Source: Chryseobacterium shigense (GTDB taxonomy: Bacteria > Bacteroidota > Bacteroidia > Flavobacteriales > Weeksellaceae). Taken from it: a stretch of DNA of 64,000 bases. Where the stretch lies: the NCBI RefSeq assembly GCF_014207845.1, contig NZ_JACHLC010000003.1, forward strand, positions 391,715 through 455,714, given 5' to 3'. Of the stretch, positions 16,405 to 24,666 are shown in pieces. The notes beneath the pieces are model-generated. The model was not told where the DNA came from, did not search any database, and was given only the letters and a program-made list of their open reading frames with translations. A program made the position numbers and the translations under genes. Position 1 is the first letter of the stretch. Every line of letters begins with the position of its first letter.

Positions 16405-16953
16405 TTAACTTCGCGGAGGATAAATTCCTTCAACGCAAATGATATAGTTTAGCCCTAAGTAAGGCGGCATATTATTCATCGGAAGATTTTGTCCGATGTA
16501 TGAGATAGATTTCGCATTAACAGCTGTATCCGGATCTGCCTGTACAAAACTTGGCACTGCATTAAAATCTCTTCCTACCTGTGTCCCGGTTATCGCAACG
16601 GAAGTGCTGGCTGAAGGCGTTGATACCGTTGCGTTCGCATTAGCAACTTTCAGTTGAAATCCCGCTCCGATACTAGGGATATTTTGTGCCAGGATTGTAT
16701 TTTGTGTGGTTCCTGCAACTACGCCCAGAGGATAATATTCATTGGCATTTACATTTCCGGCCCCTAATGCCATACGGCCTTTCAGATTAGGCAGTGCAAA
16801 AGTATCTATGCCGTTTCCTCCGTAAGTTGTTCCCAGGATGGAAAACAAAGCGCTGTTGTTTGAGATTCTTAACAGGCTTCCGTCACAAAACATCCAGCCT
16901 CTTGGTGCAAAATTTCCTGCAAATAGTTTTACAATTCCAATGTACTCGTCCAT
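16405..16953 (-). CDS. phage tail collar domain (microcystin-dependent-protein type)
   Basis: 182 residues. It begins with the hallmark GIVKLFAGNFAPRGWMFCDG, followed by SALFSILGTTYGGNGIDTFA and LPNLKGRMALGAG, which define the tail-collar fold. It ends NYIICVEGIYPPRS. Free-standing copies outside phages are frequent in Bacteroidota and their function is unsettled; some are thought to be surface or fimbrial proteins. No phage genes lie nearby. Its leader carries a motif shared with the giant adhesin at 34079 (see 16982-17013). Confidence 0.85.
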   Translation of the reverse strand: MDEYIGIVKLFAGNFAPRGWMFCDGSLLRISNNSALFSILGTTYGGNGIDTFALPNLKGRMALGAGNVNANEYYPLGVVAGTTQNTILAQNIPSIGAGFQLKVANANATVSTPSASTSVAITGTQVGRDFNAVPSFVQADPDTAVNAKSISYIGQNLPMNNMPPYLGLNYIICVEGIYPPRS

Positions 16954-17259
16954 GATAATAGTTTTTCAGTTATTAAATTTTCCTACTCTGTTTTAGGCTT
17001 TTCGGATTCCGCCGGTGCTTGTTAGTTTTTTGATAAGTCAAAGGAACAACATATAAAAAGGCAGTACTAGAGTAGAAAACACCAAATTGAAGACTCCGTA
17101 TTTATACGTAATGAATGTCTTTATTTCCTGATGGATAAAGCGTTTTTAATACAGTAAGTACGTTATTTTATATGTGTATATAATATGTAATTTGTGCCTG
17201 ATAATTTTCTCTGTAAGAGCGGTATTTAGTATTTTTGTAAGAATCCAATTAAAATAAAA
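16954..17259. other. 306-base intergenic region between divergent genes
   Basis: No ORF worth keeping. It holds the leader of the tail-collar operon (minus strand) and the upstream region of the crotonase gene (plus strand; TATTTTTG at 17234-17241 is a possible -7 element). The rest is unremarkable AT-rich DNA. Confidence 0.6.
16982..17013 (-). promoter_or_regulatory. conserved leader motif shared with the giant adhesin gene
   Basis: Read on the minus strand this is GGCGGAATCCGAAAAGCCT, a spacer and GAGTAGG, 28 bases before the tail-collar start. The same elements in the same order occur at 39602-39633 before the adhesin gene. GGC...GCC with inner GG...CC could fold as a small stem with an internal AAAA bulge. 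It is downstream of any likely promoter, so it probably acts in the mRNA. Confidence 0.5.
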
Positions 17260-18024
17260 ATGAACGAATTCGTAGCATCAGAAATTAAAAACAATATCGC
17301 CGAAATTACATTCGGAACACTAAAAAGCAACTCACTTCCCGGAGCTATCCTGGAAAAACTGGCTAAGACCATTCTGGATGAAGGAGCTAAAGAAGAGGTA
17401 AAAGCCATATTAGTAAAAAGTGAAGGAGAAAAGGCATTCTGTGCAGGAGCAAGCTTTGATGAACTTTTAGCTATTGAAGAGCTGGAAGCATCTACTCAGT
17501 TTTTCGGGGGATTTGCCAAAGTTCTTAATGCAATGAGAAACTGCGGAAAAATAGTGGTGGTGAGAGTTCAGGGAAAAACAACCGGCGGAGGTGTTGGAAT
17601 TGCCTGCGGTGCAGATTACTGTTTTGCTACTAAAGATTCAGCTTTGGCCCTTACAGAGATTAATTTAGGGATCGGGCCTTTCGTAATCGGGCCTTATGTA
17701 GAAAGAAAAATTGGGAAATCACAGTTTTCTGCAATGGCTATTGATGCAGATTTCAGATCGGCAGAATGGGCAGAACAGCATAATATTTACCATTCCGTAT
17801 CCGAAAATATTGGAGAAATGGATGCTAAGCTGGAAAAATTCATGCAGACATTAGCTTCCAGAAGCAGTGATGCACTGGCTCTGATTAAAAAAGTATCCTG
17901 GGAAGGAACAGAACATTTCAATGAACTGATGCCGGCAAGAATCCACATGAGTGCAAGCTTAATTCTTGAAGATTCTGCCAAGAAAAATATTGAATCTATT
18001 AAAGAAAGATTAAGAGTAAAATAA
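17260..18024 (+). CDS. enoyl-CoA hydratase/isomerase family protein
   Basis: 254 residues, crotonase fold: KAFCAGASFDELLA forms the first oxyanion segment, and GKTTGGGVGIACGADYCFAT...LTEINLGIGPFVIGPYV the active-site region. The first glutamate of classical hydratases is replaced (GGGVG), while the second is kept (LTEI). This pattern, with the ISPYV-like end, is what I associate with methylglutaconyl-CoA-hydratase-type relatives. It is about 4 kb from the paa operon and could also supply the missing PaaF step, but the sequence does not show this. It stands alone with its own terminator. Confidence 0.8.
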   Translation: MNEFVASEIKNNIAEITFGTLKSNSLPGAILEKLAKTILDEGAKEEVKAILVKSEGEKAFCAGASFDELLAIEELEASTQFFGGFAKVLNAMRNCGKIVVVRVQGKTTGGGVGIACGADYCFATKDSALALTEINLGIGPFVIGPYVERKIGKSQFSAMAIDADFRSAEWAEQHNIYHSVSENIGEMDAKLEKFMQTLASRSSDALALIKKVSWEGTEHFNELMPARIHMSASLILEDSAKKNIESIKERLRVK

Positions 18025-18046
18025 ATTATTTAGCCATAATAATACG

Positions 18047-18073
18047 GCCGCTGATAGTTTCAGCGGCTTTTTT
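18047..18073 (+). terminator. intrinsic terminator
   Basis: GCCGCTGA (18047-18054) pairs with TCAGCGGC (18060-18067) across a five-base loop and is followed by six T. Ends the crotonase transcript. Confidence 0.9.
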
Positions 18074-18115
18074 ATGGATTACATCAGAAAACCTGACTAA
18101 TTTTAAAAAAAATAA

Positions 18116-18157
18116 TTGGTGGATTAAAAATAAATTATAACTTTGTAATTCAAAGTT
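18116..18157 (+). promoter_or_regulatory. promoter overlapped by a palindromic operator
   Basis: TTG at 18116-18118, 19 bases, then TAACTTTG at 18138-18145: a full Bacteroidota promoter. AACTTTG-TAATT-CAAAGTT (18139-18157) is a perfect inverted repeat sitting on the -7 element, so a bound protein would block the promoter. A second copy lies at 19719-19737. The likely ligand is the winged-helix regulator encoded third in this operon. Confidence 0.7.
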
Positions 18158-18163
18158 CTTTTT

Positions 18164-18781
18164 ATGGATTCGAAAAACTATCACGAAGACTTATCCCATA
18201 TCCGTTCCATGATGGAGCGGTCTTCCAGATTTATTTCACTGAGTGGACTGTCCGGAGTATTTGCCGGATTGGCAGCACTAATTGGTGCCGGATATGTATA
18301 TTTTGTTTTCCAGAGGGAAGGAATCAACTACTTAGATGGAGACAGGAACTTTTTCGGCCCGGCATTGGTCAAAGAACTGGTGCTTACTGGAACTGTGATT
18401 TTACTGACTGCTTTACTCAGCGGATATATTTTTACAGCCAATAAAAGTAAAAAGAAAGGACAAAAGATCTGGGATGCCACAACCAGACGTTTGCTTCTAA
18501 CCTTTGCCGTTCCTTTGGTAACGGGAGGAATTTTCTGCCTTGCGCTTCTTTTTCATCACCTGTTTGTATGGATTGCACCGGCTACACTGATTTTTTATGG
18601 AATTGCTCTCGTTAGCGCAGAACGATATACTTTGACGGACATTAAATACCTTGGATATTGCCAGATCATTCTGGGACTGATTTCACTGTTCTTCTTGGGA
18701 TGGGGCCTGTTATTCTGGACCATTGGTTTTGGAGTTCTGCATATTGTATATGGATTGATTATGCATAAAAAATATAAGTAA
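18164..18781 (+). CDS. multi-pass membrane protein of a regulator-linked operon
   Basis: 205 residues with about six hydrophobic segments (near residues 26-48, 72-90, 110-128, 130-148, 163-178, 180-196). The hydrophilic N-terminus DSKNYHEDLSHIRSMMERSS is typical of a Bacteroidota family that I recall next to small winged-helix regulators. No enzymatic motif. It starts seven bases after the operator palindrome, so that operator lies within its promoter and short leader. Confidence 0.75.
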   Translation: MDSKNYHEDLSHIRSMMERSSRFISLSGLSGVFAGLAALIGAGYVYFVFQREGINYLDGDRNFFGPALVKELVLTGTVILLTALLSGYIFTANKSKKKGQKIWDATTRRLLLTFAVPLVTGGIFCLALLFHHLFVWIAPATLIFYGIALVSAERYTLTDIKYLGYCQIILGLISLFFLGWGLLFWTIGFGVLHIVYGLIMHKKYK

Positions 18782-19399
18782 ATGAATAAAACCCTCAAAT
18801 ACTTTCTTATTGCTCTTTGTGCAGTCGGTGGATTATTTTTGATCGGTTTTATTATAATGGTTTTAATGATTGGTTTCGCATTTGGAAGTTTTGACAAGGG
18901 CTATTCGGTTTCTGAGTTAAAAGAGGAATATTACTCTAAAGAAGTTGAAATTAAAGAACTGGTAAATTATTATAACACAATTAAACCCAAAAATTGTTCT
19001 GTAGATATAGAATTTAAAAATGATAAGATCCTTGAGAGATTAACAGTAATTTCTAAAGATTCATCAAATGAAATAATTTATCAGGAATGGGATATAAACT
19101 CCAATGTTTTACAGACAGAAAAACTTAAAAATTTAGTAGGATGGAGTGAGCGCGAAATTACGGGTTTAAAAAGTAAACTGGATCAGGCAAACTGCATTTC
19201 TATAGAAGAAGGAGAGCCTTTGAAAATTGGTTTCAAGAGAAGCGGGATGGGAATGTTTTCTTTTAATATTTTCCAGGAAGCGAGAACTAACCGGGATGAA
19301 TATAATAATAACTGCGAATATATCCTAGTAAATAAATATTTAGCTCTTCAATATGGAGGAGGAGCAATTGGACCTCAGTGTTTTCCAGATAAGAATTAA
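18782..19399 (+). CDS. membrane-anchored protein of unknown function
   Basis: 205 residues. One strong N-terminal membrane segment (residues 7-35) is followed by a hydrophilic domain with three cysteines (KNCSVDI, ANCIS, NNCEYIL) and a fourth near the C-terminus (PQCFPDKN). Family not recognised. It begins immediately after the stop of the preceding gene (no gap), which indicates translational coupling, and precedes the regulator by six bases. Confidence 0.75.
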   Translation: MNKTLKYFLIALCAVGGLFLIGFIIMVLMIGFAFGSFDKGYSVSELKEEYYSKEVEIKELVNYYNTIKPKNCSVDIEFKNDKILERLTVISKDSSNEIIYQEWDINSNVLQTEKLKNLVGWSEREITGLKSKLDQANCISIEEGEPLKIGFKRSGMGMFSFNIFQEARTNRDEYNNNCEYILVNKYLALQYGGGAIGPQCFPDKN

Positions 19400-19405
19400 A
19401 AAATT

Positions 19406-19696
19406 ATGATTAAAATAAATCAACTCAACAAAGAATTCGAAAGCCGCGTAAGATTGGGCATTATGTCCGTTCTTATGGTCAACGACTGGGTTGATTTTTC
19501 TGAAATGAAAAACCTTTTAGACATTACAGACGGTAATCTCGCAAGTCATAGCAATGCTCTGGAAAAAGCAGGATATATTGAAGTGAAAAAAGAATTTGTA
19601 GGGAAAAAGCCCAAAACTTCATACCGTGTAACACAGAATGGCAGAACAGCCTTTAATGAGCATCTGGATGCACTTGAAAAATTATTGGGGCGATAG
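19406..19696 (+). CDS. winged-helix transcriptional regulator (MarR/ArsR-like, HTH_34 type)
   Basis: 96 residues: FESRVRLGIMSVLMVNDWVD, the recognition region FSEMKNLLDITDGNLASHSN and the wing KKPKTSYRVTQNGRTAF. This is the small one-domain family in which residues Asp-Gly-Asn-Leu lead into the recognition helix. It closes a three-gene operon. The same palindrome lies on the promoter of its own operon and upstream of the next one, so autoregulation plus control of the downstream genes is the simplest reading. Confidence 0.88.
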   Translation: MIKINQLNKEFESRVRLGIMSVLMVNDWVDFSEMKNLLDITDGNLASHSNALEKAGYIEVKKEFVGKKPKTSYRVTQNGRTAFNEHLDALEKLLGR

Positions 19697-19717
19697 ATCC
19701 TATATTTTTTTGAAAAT

Positions 19718-19737
19718 TAACTTTGAGATACAAAGTA
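19718..19737 (+). promoter_or_regulatory. second copy of the palindromic operator with a -7 element
   Basis: TAACTTTG at 19718-19725 again serves as a possible -7 element, and AACTTTG-AGATA-CAAAGTA (19719-19737) repeats the operator at 18139-18157 with a different spacer and one end mismatch. I do not see a well-placed -33 element. It controls the gene at 19763 and probably those behind it. Confidence 0.6.
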
Positions 19738-19762
19738 CTTTATAAAATAAAAATTAAATAAA

Positions 19763-20053
19763 ATGATGACAACAAGACAAAAAACATTCACAATTTATGC
19801 TCTTCCACCGGTTTTACTGTGTATTCCGCTGGTGGGAAATCTAATATCTAAAGAAGTCAACTGGTCAGCTTCGGATTTTCTGATTGCCGGAGCATTACTT
19901 TTTACAACAGCATTTCTGATCAACCTGGTCAGAAGCAAAATCAAAAAACAAGGCCAGAGAATCCTGATCTGCGCTTTCATTCTGATAGTTGTTGCATTGA
20001 TCTGGATTGAATTGGCAGTAGGGATTTTCGGAAGTCCGTTTGCCGGAAGTTAA
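19763..20053 (+). CDS. small three-TM membrane protein
   Basis: 96 residues; ATG ATG start, either possible. Hydrophobic segments lie near residues 12-28, 36-54 and 66-90. Family not recognised. It is the first gene after the second operator, so it should respond to the winged-helix regulator. Confidence 0.7.
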   Translation: MMTTRQKTFTIYALPPVLLCIPLVGNLISKEVNWSASDFLIAGALLFTTAFLINLVRSKIKKQGQRILICAFILIVVALIWIELAVGIFGSPFAGS

Positions 20054-20071
20054 ACGGATCTTATTTAACGT

Positions 20072-20911
20072 ATGACAAGAAAAGAATTCATTAAAAGATT
20101 GATGCAGATTTCAGTAATTGGAGCTTTCCCTGCATTATATTCCTGGCAGGTAGAACCTTTCTGGGTAGAATTTGTCCGGAGAAAACTACCGGTTAAAAAC
20201 CTGCCGGAAGCTTTGGAAGGGAAGATACTCATGCAGATATCGGATCTACATGTTGGTGACCGTTTCGACTGGAATTTCCTGATTGATTCCTTTCAAAAAG
20301 CCCAAAAGCTCCATCCTGATTTTGTAGTGTATACCGGAGATTTTGTGAATCACGGTACCGAAGAAGAACAGGAAGACCTGAAAAAAGTAATGGAACATGC
20401 GGTTCACGGAAAGCTGGGAACTTTCGGAATTCTTGGAAATCACGACTATGGAAAAAACTGGGATGACACGGAATGCTCTGAAAATGTTTCAGATATTCTC
20501 GAAAGCTTCGGAATCAGTATGCTTAAAAACAACAGTGAAGAAAGTTACGGACTCAATTTCATAGGATTCGAAGATCTGTGGTCTCCTAATTTTTACCCGA
20601 TGGAAGTCATGAAAAATTATGACCCTTCAAAAGCCAATATCATACTCTGCCATAATCCGGATGCCTGCGACAGGGATATATGGAATGGCTATCAGGGATG
20701 GATTCTGAGTGGGCACACTCACGGAGGACAGTGCAGGATTCCGGGAATCATCACACCCATACTTCCCGTTGAAAATAAAAAATATGTGTCCGGGGAAATA
20801 GATCTTCAGGATGGAAGGATGCTGTACATCAACCGCGCCATAGGGCATTCCTTCCAGATAAGATTTATGGTACGCCCGGAAATTACCCTTTTTACTTTAA
20901 CTCAAGCTTAA
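20072..20911 (+). CDS. metallophosphoesterase (YaeI/YkuE-like)
   Basis: 279 residues. The calcineurin-like motifs are complete: ISDLHVGD, YTGDFVNHG, LGNHDYG, CHNP and SGHTHGGQ, giving a two-metal site. The N-terminus has a Tat-like start (TRKEFIKRLM) and a hydrophobic stretch that should anchor or export it. Close relatives act on lipid-linked phosphates such as UDP-diacylglucosamine or on phosphodiesters; the exact substrate cannot be read here. It lies in a run of small envelope genes. Confidence 0.85.
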   Translation: MTRKEFIKRLMQISVIGAFPALYSWQVEPFWVEFVRRKLPVKNLPEALEGKILMQISDLHVGDRFDWNFLIDSFQKAQKLHPDFVVYTGDFVNHGTEEEQEDLKKVMEHAVHGKLGTFGILGNHDYGKNWDDTECSENVSDILESFGISMLKNNSEESYGLNFIGFEDLWSPNFYPMEVMKNYDPSKANIILCHNPDACDRDIWNGYQGWILSGHTHGGQCRIPGIITPILPVENKKYVSGEIDLQDGRMLYINRAIGHSFQIRFMVRPEITLFTLTQA

Positions 20912-20921
20912 TATTATACCT

Positions 20922-21215
20922 ATGAAAAATGATGAAATTATACATACCGGAAAATGTACTTTCTGGCTCTTCTTTATCCTCGGGAATATCTGTCTTTTCG
21001 GCTATTTAATAACAGGAAACGGCAGCTTTGCAGGTGGAGGTTTTATGCTTTTAATTTTCGGAACCATTATCAACCTGCTTCTTGTGATTGGATTGTTAAT
21101 TTACGGAATTGCCAGCAGATCTAAACTTAATGCATGCCTTAAAGCAATAGGTTTGCTCACAATCAATATTCCCATAGCATACGTCTATGCCGTAATAGGA
21201 CTTAGCCTTAATTAA
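20922..21215 (+). CDS. small three-TM membrane protein
   Basis: 97 residues, hydrophobic segments near residues 13-31, 35-60 and 72-95. It starts ten bases after the phosphoesterase stop. A similar small membrane protein at 21723 also contains a long LL-rich helix and an IP..YVYA/ILYLL ending, so the two may be distant paralogues. Function unknown. Confidence 0.7.
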   Translation: MKNDEIIHTGKCTFWLFFILGNICLFGYLITGNGSFAGGGFMLLIFGTIINLLLVIGLLIYGIASRSKLNACLKAIGLLTINIPIAYVYAVIGLSLN

Positions 21216-21227
21216 AAATAATACATT

Positions 21228-21713
21228 ATGAAAAAAATACGTGTTCAGTTTCTGCTTTTTGTGTACAATAAAACTCAAAAGCTTTACAGAAAATACTTTA
21301 AAAAGAAAAAAAGACAATGGCAGTTCAATGAAGAGCAGCTGCTGAAATTCCAGGAAGATTCACTGGGAAGAAAGCTGGGAGAATTCTACAAAAAACATGG
21401 ATTTTCAATGATCCCCAAAATGGAAAACCATGATGTGCACCACCTGATCACAGGATGCGGAACCCAGTTCGAAGACGAGGTAGCCATGCAATACCTTCTT
21501 CTCGGAAACGGCAAACTGAATGCCCACCTCCTTGCCGCAGTTGTACTGGGAACTCTTATCCTTCCGGAATATCTGAAACTGTACATGAAAGCATACCGAA
21601 AAGGACAAAGTATGAAACCCTTCTATCACTGGGACTTTGAAAGCCTGCTGTGGCAGAACTTCGATCACCTGAAAGATTATATCCAGCAGAAGGAACCAAC
21701 AGTATTGTTTTAA
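21228..21713 (+). CDS. Coq4-like protein
   Basis: 161 residues. H68-D69-x2-H72-x11-E84 reproduces the HDxxHx11E zinc motif of Coq4, and GTLILPEYLKLYMKAYRKGQ matches the helical region after it. Coq4 acts in ubiquinone synthesis, where recent work gives it an oxidative decarboxylase role. Bacteroidota normally make menaquinone, so this member must do something else or act on a related lipid. It sits between two small membrane proteins and behind a phosphoesterase, pointing to a membrane-lipid task; that is inference. Confidence 0.75.
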   Translation: MKKIRVQFLLFVYNKTQKLYRKYFKKKKRQWQFNEEQLLKFQEDSLGRKLGEFYKKHGFSMIPKMENHDVHHLITGCGTQFEDEVAMQYLLLGNGKLNAHLLAAVVLGTLILPEYLKLYMKAYRKGQSMKPFYHWDFESLLWQNFDHLKDYIQQKEPTVLF

Positions 21714-21722
21714 TCAGCCAGT

Positions 21723-22037
21723 ATGAAAAAAATAAAATTCAGTAAGCTCGGCAGGGACGTTTTCCTCTCTTCGTTTTTATTGGGAACACTGCTGTTGCTT
21801 GTCTTTCTGATCACGAAAGCATATTATCTGTTAGTGATAGGATTTTATTTTGTAGTCACTACAGCCATAGTCAATATGCTTGTCTTACTGCATGAGCTTA
21901 TAGAGTTTCTGAATGATATTCCAAATAAAAAAGCTTCCGGAAACTCTGTACTGCTTCTTCTGATGAATATTCCCGTGACTATACTTTATCTATTGATCAT
22001 TTTTAATTTCGGTTTATCAATGTTTCATTCGCAATAA
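21723..22037 (+). CDS. small membrane protein
   Basis: 104 residues. Three or four hydrophobic segments (residues 16-34, 36-54, 76-98) around a short hydrophilic loop (NDIPNKKASGN). It starts ten bases after the Coq4-like gene. No family recognised. Confidence 0.7.
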   Translation: MKKIKFSKLGRDVFLSSFLLGTLLLLVFLITKAYYLLVIGFYFVVTTAIVNMLVLLHELIEFLNDIPNKKASGNSVLLLLMNIPVTILYLLIIFNFGLSMFHSQ

Positions 22038-22119
22038 CATATCTGATAGCCAATCTTTAAATCATTCAATTCTTTAATTTTTAAATTATTGAATTTCCCA
22101 ATCTTCAAATTTTAAAACT
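22038..22119 (+). repeat. AT-rich inverted-repeat spacer
   Basis: Repeated ATTCAATTCTTTAA / TTTAAATTATTGAATT and AATCTTCAAATTTT elements form an imperfect hairpin, similar in style to the paa family A repeats but of different sequence. It separates the Coq4-like cluster from the next gene. Confidence 0.45.
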
Positions 22120-23493
22120 ATGAAAACACATCATTATATATTCCTTACAGCCGCCTTGTTTGTCATTCTGTTCTATGACCAGGAAATCGGTTTGAATCTC
22201 GGTATTCTCGGTATTGTTTACGCGGTGCTCACCTGGTTTAAAACTTCGGAAAGTAACAAAACCCGCACTTTTCTGATACTCTTTGTTACAAGTATTCTGT
22301 CAAGTATTGTTTTTGCATGGTTCAGAGACTTTCCCTCCCTGCTGGCGGTTGTAAGTTCCCTGCTGCTGCTGGGGTACCGTTCACGGAACAGAAAGCTGAA
22401 AATACTGTTCCTGATTCCCGTATTTATCATCAACAGCTTTACCTCAATTTTCAGATTCTTCAGCTTTGATGAATGGCTCCCGAAAAAGAATATTTCCGGT
22501 GTATGGCAGAAAACTTTAGCCTTTATTGTTATTCCGCTGTTGTTTATCTCTATATTTTTCGGGATCTATTCGGCAGGGAGCGATCATTTTGCAGCTGTTT
22601 TCAGAGATTACGAACTGGATATTAACGTATGGCATGTGCTGGGACTCTCCGTTCTTGGGTTTTTCATTGCTTTCAACTATTGGAATTATGCGGTGGAAAG
22701 ATTCATCTATAAAAAGAACCAACTGCTGGATGATGATTTTCAGGAAAACAATACAATCCAGAAGGCAACCTATTCCTTCCTTGATCTGGATGCGGAGAGA
22801 ACCAGCGGTGTGATCTCTTTCTTCTGCCTGAATATTTTACTCGTATTTTTTATCATTACTTACAACTACGAGCAGTTTTATGAAGTGTCAAAAACCCCGG
22901 TTCAGCTTTCGGAAGAAACGCATGAAAGGGTCAATGCCGTAATTATGTCTATTGTTATGGCTGTACTCGTTATTATGTTCTATTTTAAATCCGGGTTCAA
23001 TTTTGATCCTAAAGCTAAAATGATGAAACTTCTTGCAAAGATCTGGATCATTCTGAATGCCATTCTCGTCTTTTCCGCAGCGTTGAAAAACTATGAATAT
23101 ATAATCAGCTACGGATATACATATAAAAGGCTGGGAGTTTTTGCTTTTCTTCTTTTGTCCGTCATTGGGCTGGCCCTTACTTTCATTAAAATTCAGAAGA
23201 AAAAGAGAAATGCATTCCTGTTCAATACCATGGCCTGGTATTTTTATGGAACAATTTTGGCTTGTAGTTATGTAAACTGGGGCGGAATTATTACTTCCCA
23301 GAATATGAAACGTAAAGATTTTGTGGTAAACTATCACCTGGAACAGATCAGGTTCAGTGAAAGAAAACTGCTGAAGTATGCAGAAGAAAAAAACGATCTG
23401 CAGCTTAAAAAGAAAGTGCTGGAAAAAGTTGATATAGAAAAAAACAAGCCTTTCCTTTCGAAGATTCTTTACTTTGAAACACTAAAAGATTAA
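22120..23493 (+). CDS. DUF4153-like polytopic membrane protein
   Basis: 457 residues with roughly ten to twelve membrane segments over residues 5-400 and a charged C-terminal tail (RFSERKLLKYAEEKNDLQLK). The stretch FFSFDEWLPKK followed by LAFIVIPLLFISIFFGIYSA and FIAFNYW resembles the DUF4153/DUF4173 membrane family, found near small regulators in many bacteria. Role unknown. Next gene starts five bases after its stop. Confidence 0.7.
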   Translation: MKTHHYIFLTAALFVILFYDQEIGLNLGILGIVYAVLTWFKTSESNKTRTFLILFVTSILSSIVFAWFRDFPSLLAVVSSLLLLGYRSRNRKLKILFLIPVFIINSFTSIFRFFSFDEWLPKKNISGVWQKTLAFIVIPLLFISIFFGIYSAGSDHFAAVFRDYELDINVWHVLGLSVLGFFIAFNYWNYAVERFIYKKNQLLDDDFQENNTIQKATYSFLDLDAERTSGVISFFCLNILLVFFIITYNYEQFYEVSKTPVQLSEETHERVNAVIMSIVMAVLVIMFYFKSGFNFDPKAKMMKLLAKIWIILNAILVFSAALKNYEYIISYGYTYKRLGVFAFLLLSVIGLALTFIKIQKKKRNAFLFNTMAWYFYGTILACSYVNWGGIITSQNMKRKDFVVNYHLEQIRFSERKLLKYAEEKNDLQLKKKVLEKVDIEKNKPFLSKILYFETLKD

Positions 23494-23498
23494 TTGTT

Positions 23499-24038
23499 AT
23501 GAAAAAATCCTTACTGTTAATTCCATTGATTATTATTTCATGTAAAAAAGAACCGAACATAACAGAAACTCCCGGAAGAGATTCAGTAATGGTTACAGAA
23601 ATGCCGGATTCTGCGGCTAAAGCAGATTCAGTATCGCTTAGAAAAAGAGATTCAATTATTAACAATGCTCCCGTCACTAAAGAAGTACTGCGCAAAGGCG
23701 TGATGAGAAGTGAGAAAGATGGTCAGATTATCAGAACAGCAGATGCATCACAGCTTCCTTTCACATTGGGTGAAGAATTTACAAAAGACGGGCAGGAACT
23801 GATTTTAAAACTGACGAATTACAACAAACCTGAAATTAAAGCCAGGATTTCTACCAATGAAAAGGATTTTAATATCAGATTCAACCAGATCAGGCTTCCA
23901 AACGGAGAGTATGACGGACCTTTCAGCAGGGAAATTTCCTATGATATTAAAGAGTCAGGAGAAGTGTGGCTGATTATCGGAAAGAGCAATATGGCTTCCG
24001 GTAATACGAAAGGGGGTTTTAATGTAAGTGTGGAATAA
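23499..24038 (+). CDS. lipoprotein of unknown function
   Basis: 179 residues. Lipobox LIIISC with the cysteine at residue 15, then a low-complexity charged linker and a globular domain with strands (LPFTLGEEFTKDGQELILKL, KARISTNEKDFNIRFNQIRL, YDIKESGEVWLIIGKSNMA). No family recognised. Coupled to the DUF4153-like gene. Confidence 0.7.
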   Translation: MKKSLLLIPLIIISCKKEPNITETPGRDSVMVTEMPDSAAKADSVSLRKRDSIINNAPVTKEVLRKGVMRSEKDGQIIRTADASQLPFTLGEEFTKDGQELILKLTNYNKPEIKARISTNEKDFNIRFNQIRLPNGEYDGPFSREISYDIKESGEVWLIIGKSNMASGNTKGGFNVSVE

Positions 24039-24090
24039 AATTCACCATTTTGGTATAATTTCTGCAAACTCAATCCTAAAGTTTAAAGTT

Positions 24091-24603
24091 ATGAGAAATA
24101 TATTTTTAATGACAGCGGCCGTTTCTGTATTGGCAGTAAGTTGCGGAACTGTGCAATCGCTCGTTCAGAATACATTCCCTTATACAGCCAATGTTTTGGT
24201 TTCTACGGGAGTACCTTCGGATAAAGAGGTTTCATCTACTTCTACAGCCACAAATGTACAGACATGGTTTGGTGGAAATAACAATGCGAAGATTAAGGAT
24301 GTAAGGATTTCCGATGCCAAAATTTCTGTTGTTTCTCCTTCAGGCGGAAACCTAAGTGCCCTTAAATCTGTAAAAGTGTATGTTTCTTCCAGCGGAACAG
24401 GTGAAAAACTTGTAGCATCACGATCCGGTATAACAACCGATTCCTCCAGTTTGAATCTTGATATAAACGACACCGGATATCTGGATGAGGTTGTGAAAAG
24501 TACAGGACTTACGGTAAGAACAGTATATGAGCTGAAAAATCAGACAAGTTCAGATATGACGCTTAAAATAGCGCTTAATTTCAACAGCGTTCCTGCAAAT
24601 TAG
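24091..24603 (+). CDS. lipoprotein, beta-rich
   Basis: 170 residues from the ATG at 24091; the frame is open back to 24028, but that start overlaps the previous gene and lacks a signal sequence. Signal peptide with lipobox VLAVSC (cysteine at residue 18). The rest is Ser/Thr/Val-rich and beta-like, with FPYTANVLVSTGVPSDKEVS and a central KIKDVRISDAKISVVSPSG. Probably outer-membrane attached. Followed by a strong terminator. Confidence 0.75.
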   Translation: MRNIFLMTAAVSVLAVSCGTVQSLVQNTFPYTANVLVSTGVPSDKEVSSTSTATNVQTWFGGNNNAKIKDVRISDAKISVVSPSGGNLSALKSVKVYVSSSGTGEKLVASRSGITTDSSSLNLDINDTGYLDEVVKSTGLTVRTVYELKNQTSSDMTLKIALNFNSVPAN

Positions 24604-24625
24604 TTTTTGAATAAATAGAAATAAA

Positions 24626-24659
24626 ATAGGCCGGCCTGGAAAGGCCGGCCTATTGTTTT
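24626..24659. terminator. bidirectional terminator
   Basis: ATAGGCCGGCCT and AGGCCGGCCTAT form a 12-bp GC-rich stem with a GGAA loop. An A run on the left and T run on the right let it end both the + strand lipoprotein gene and the minus-strand ACT gene. Confidence 0.9.
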
Positions 24660-24666
24660 AATATGA

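Noticed and set aside
16405..16953. Tail-collar gene as a prophage marker
   Set aside because: No other phage gene, integrase or attachment site nearby; free-standing copies are common in this group.
22888..23337. 149-codon minus-strand frame inside the DUF4153-like gene
   Set aside because: Antisense to a conserved membrane-protein frame, with no promoter or domain.
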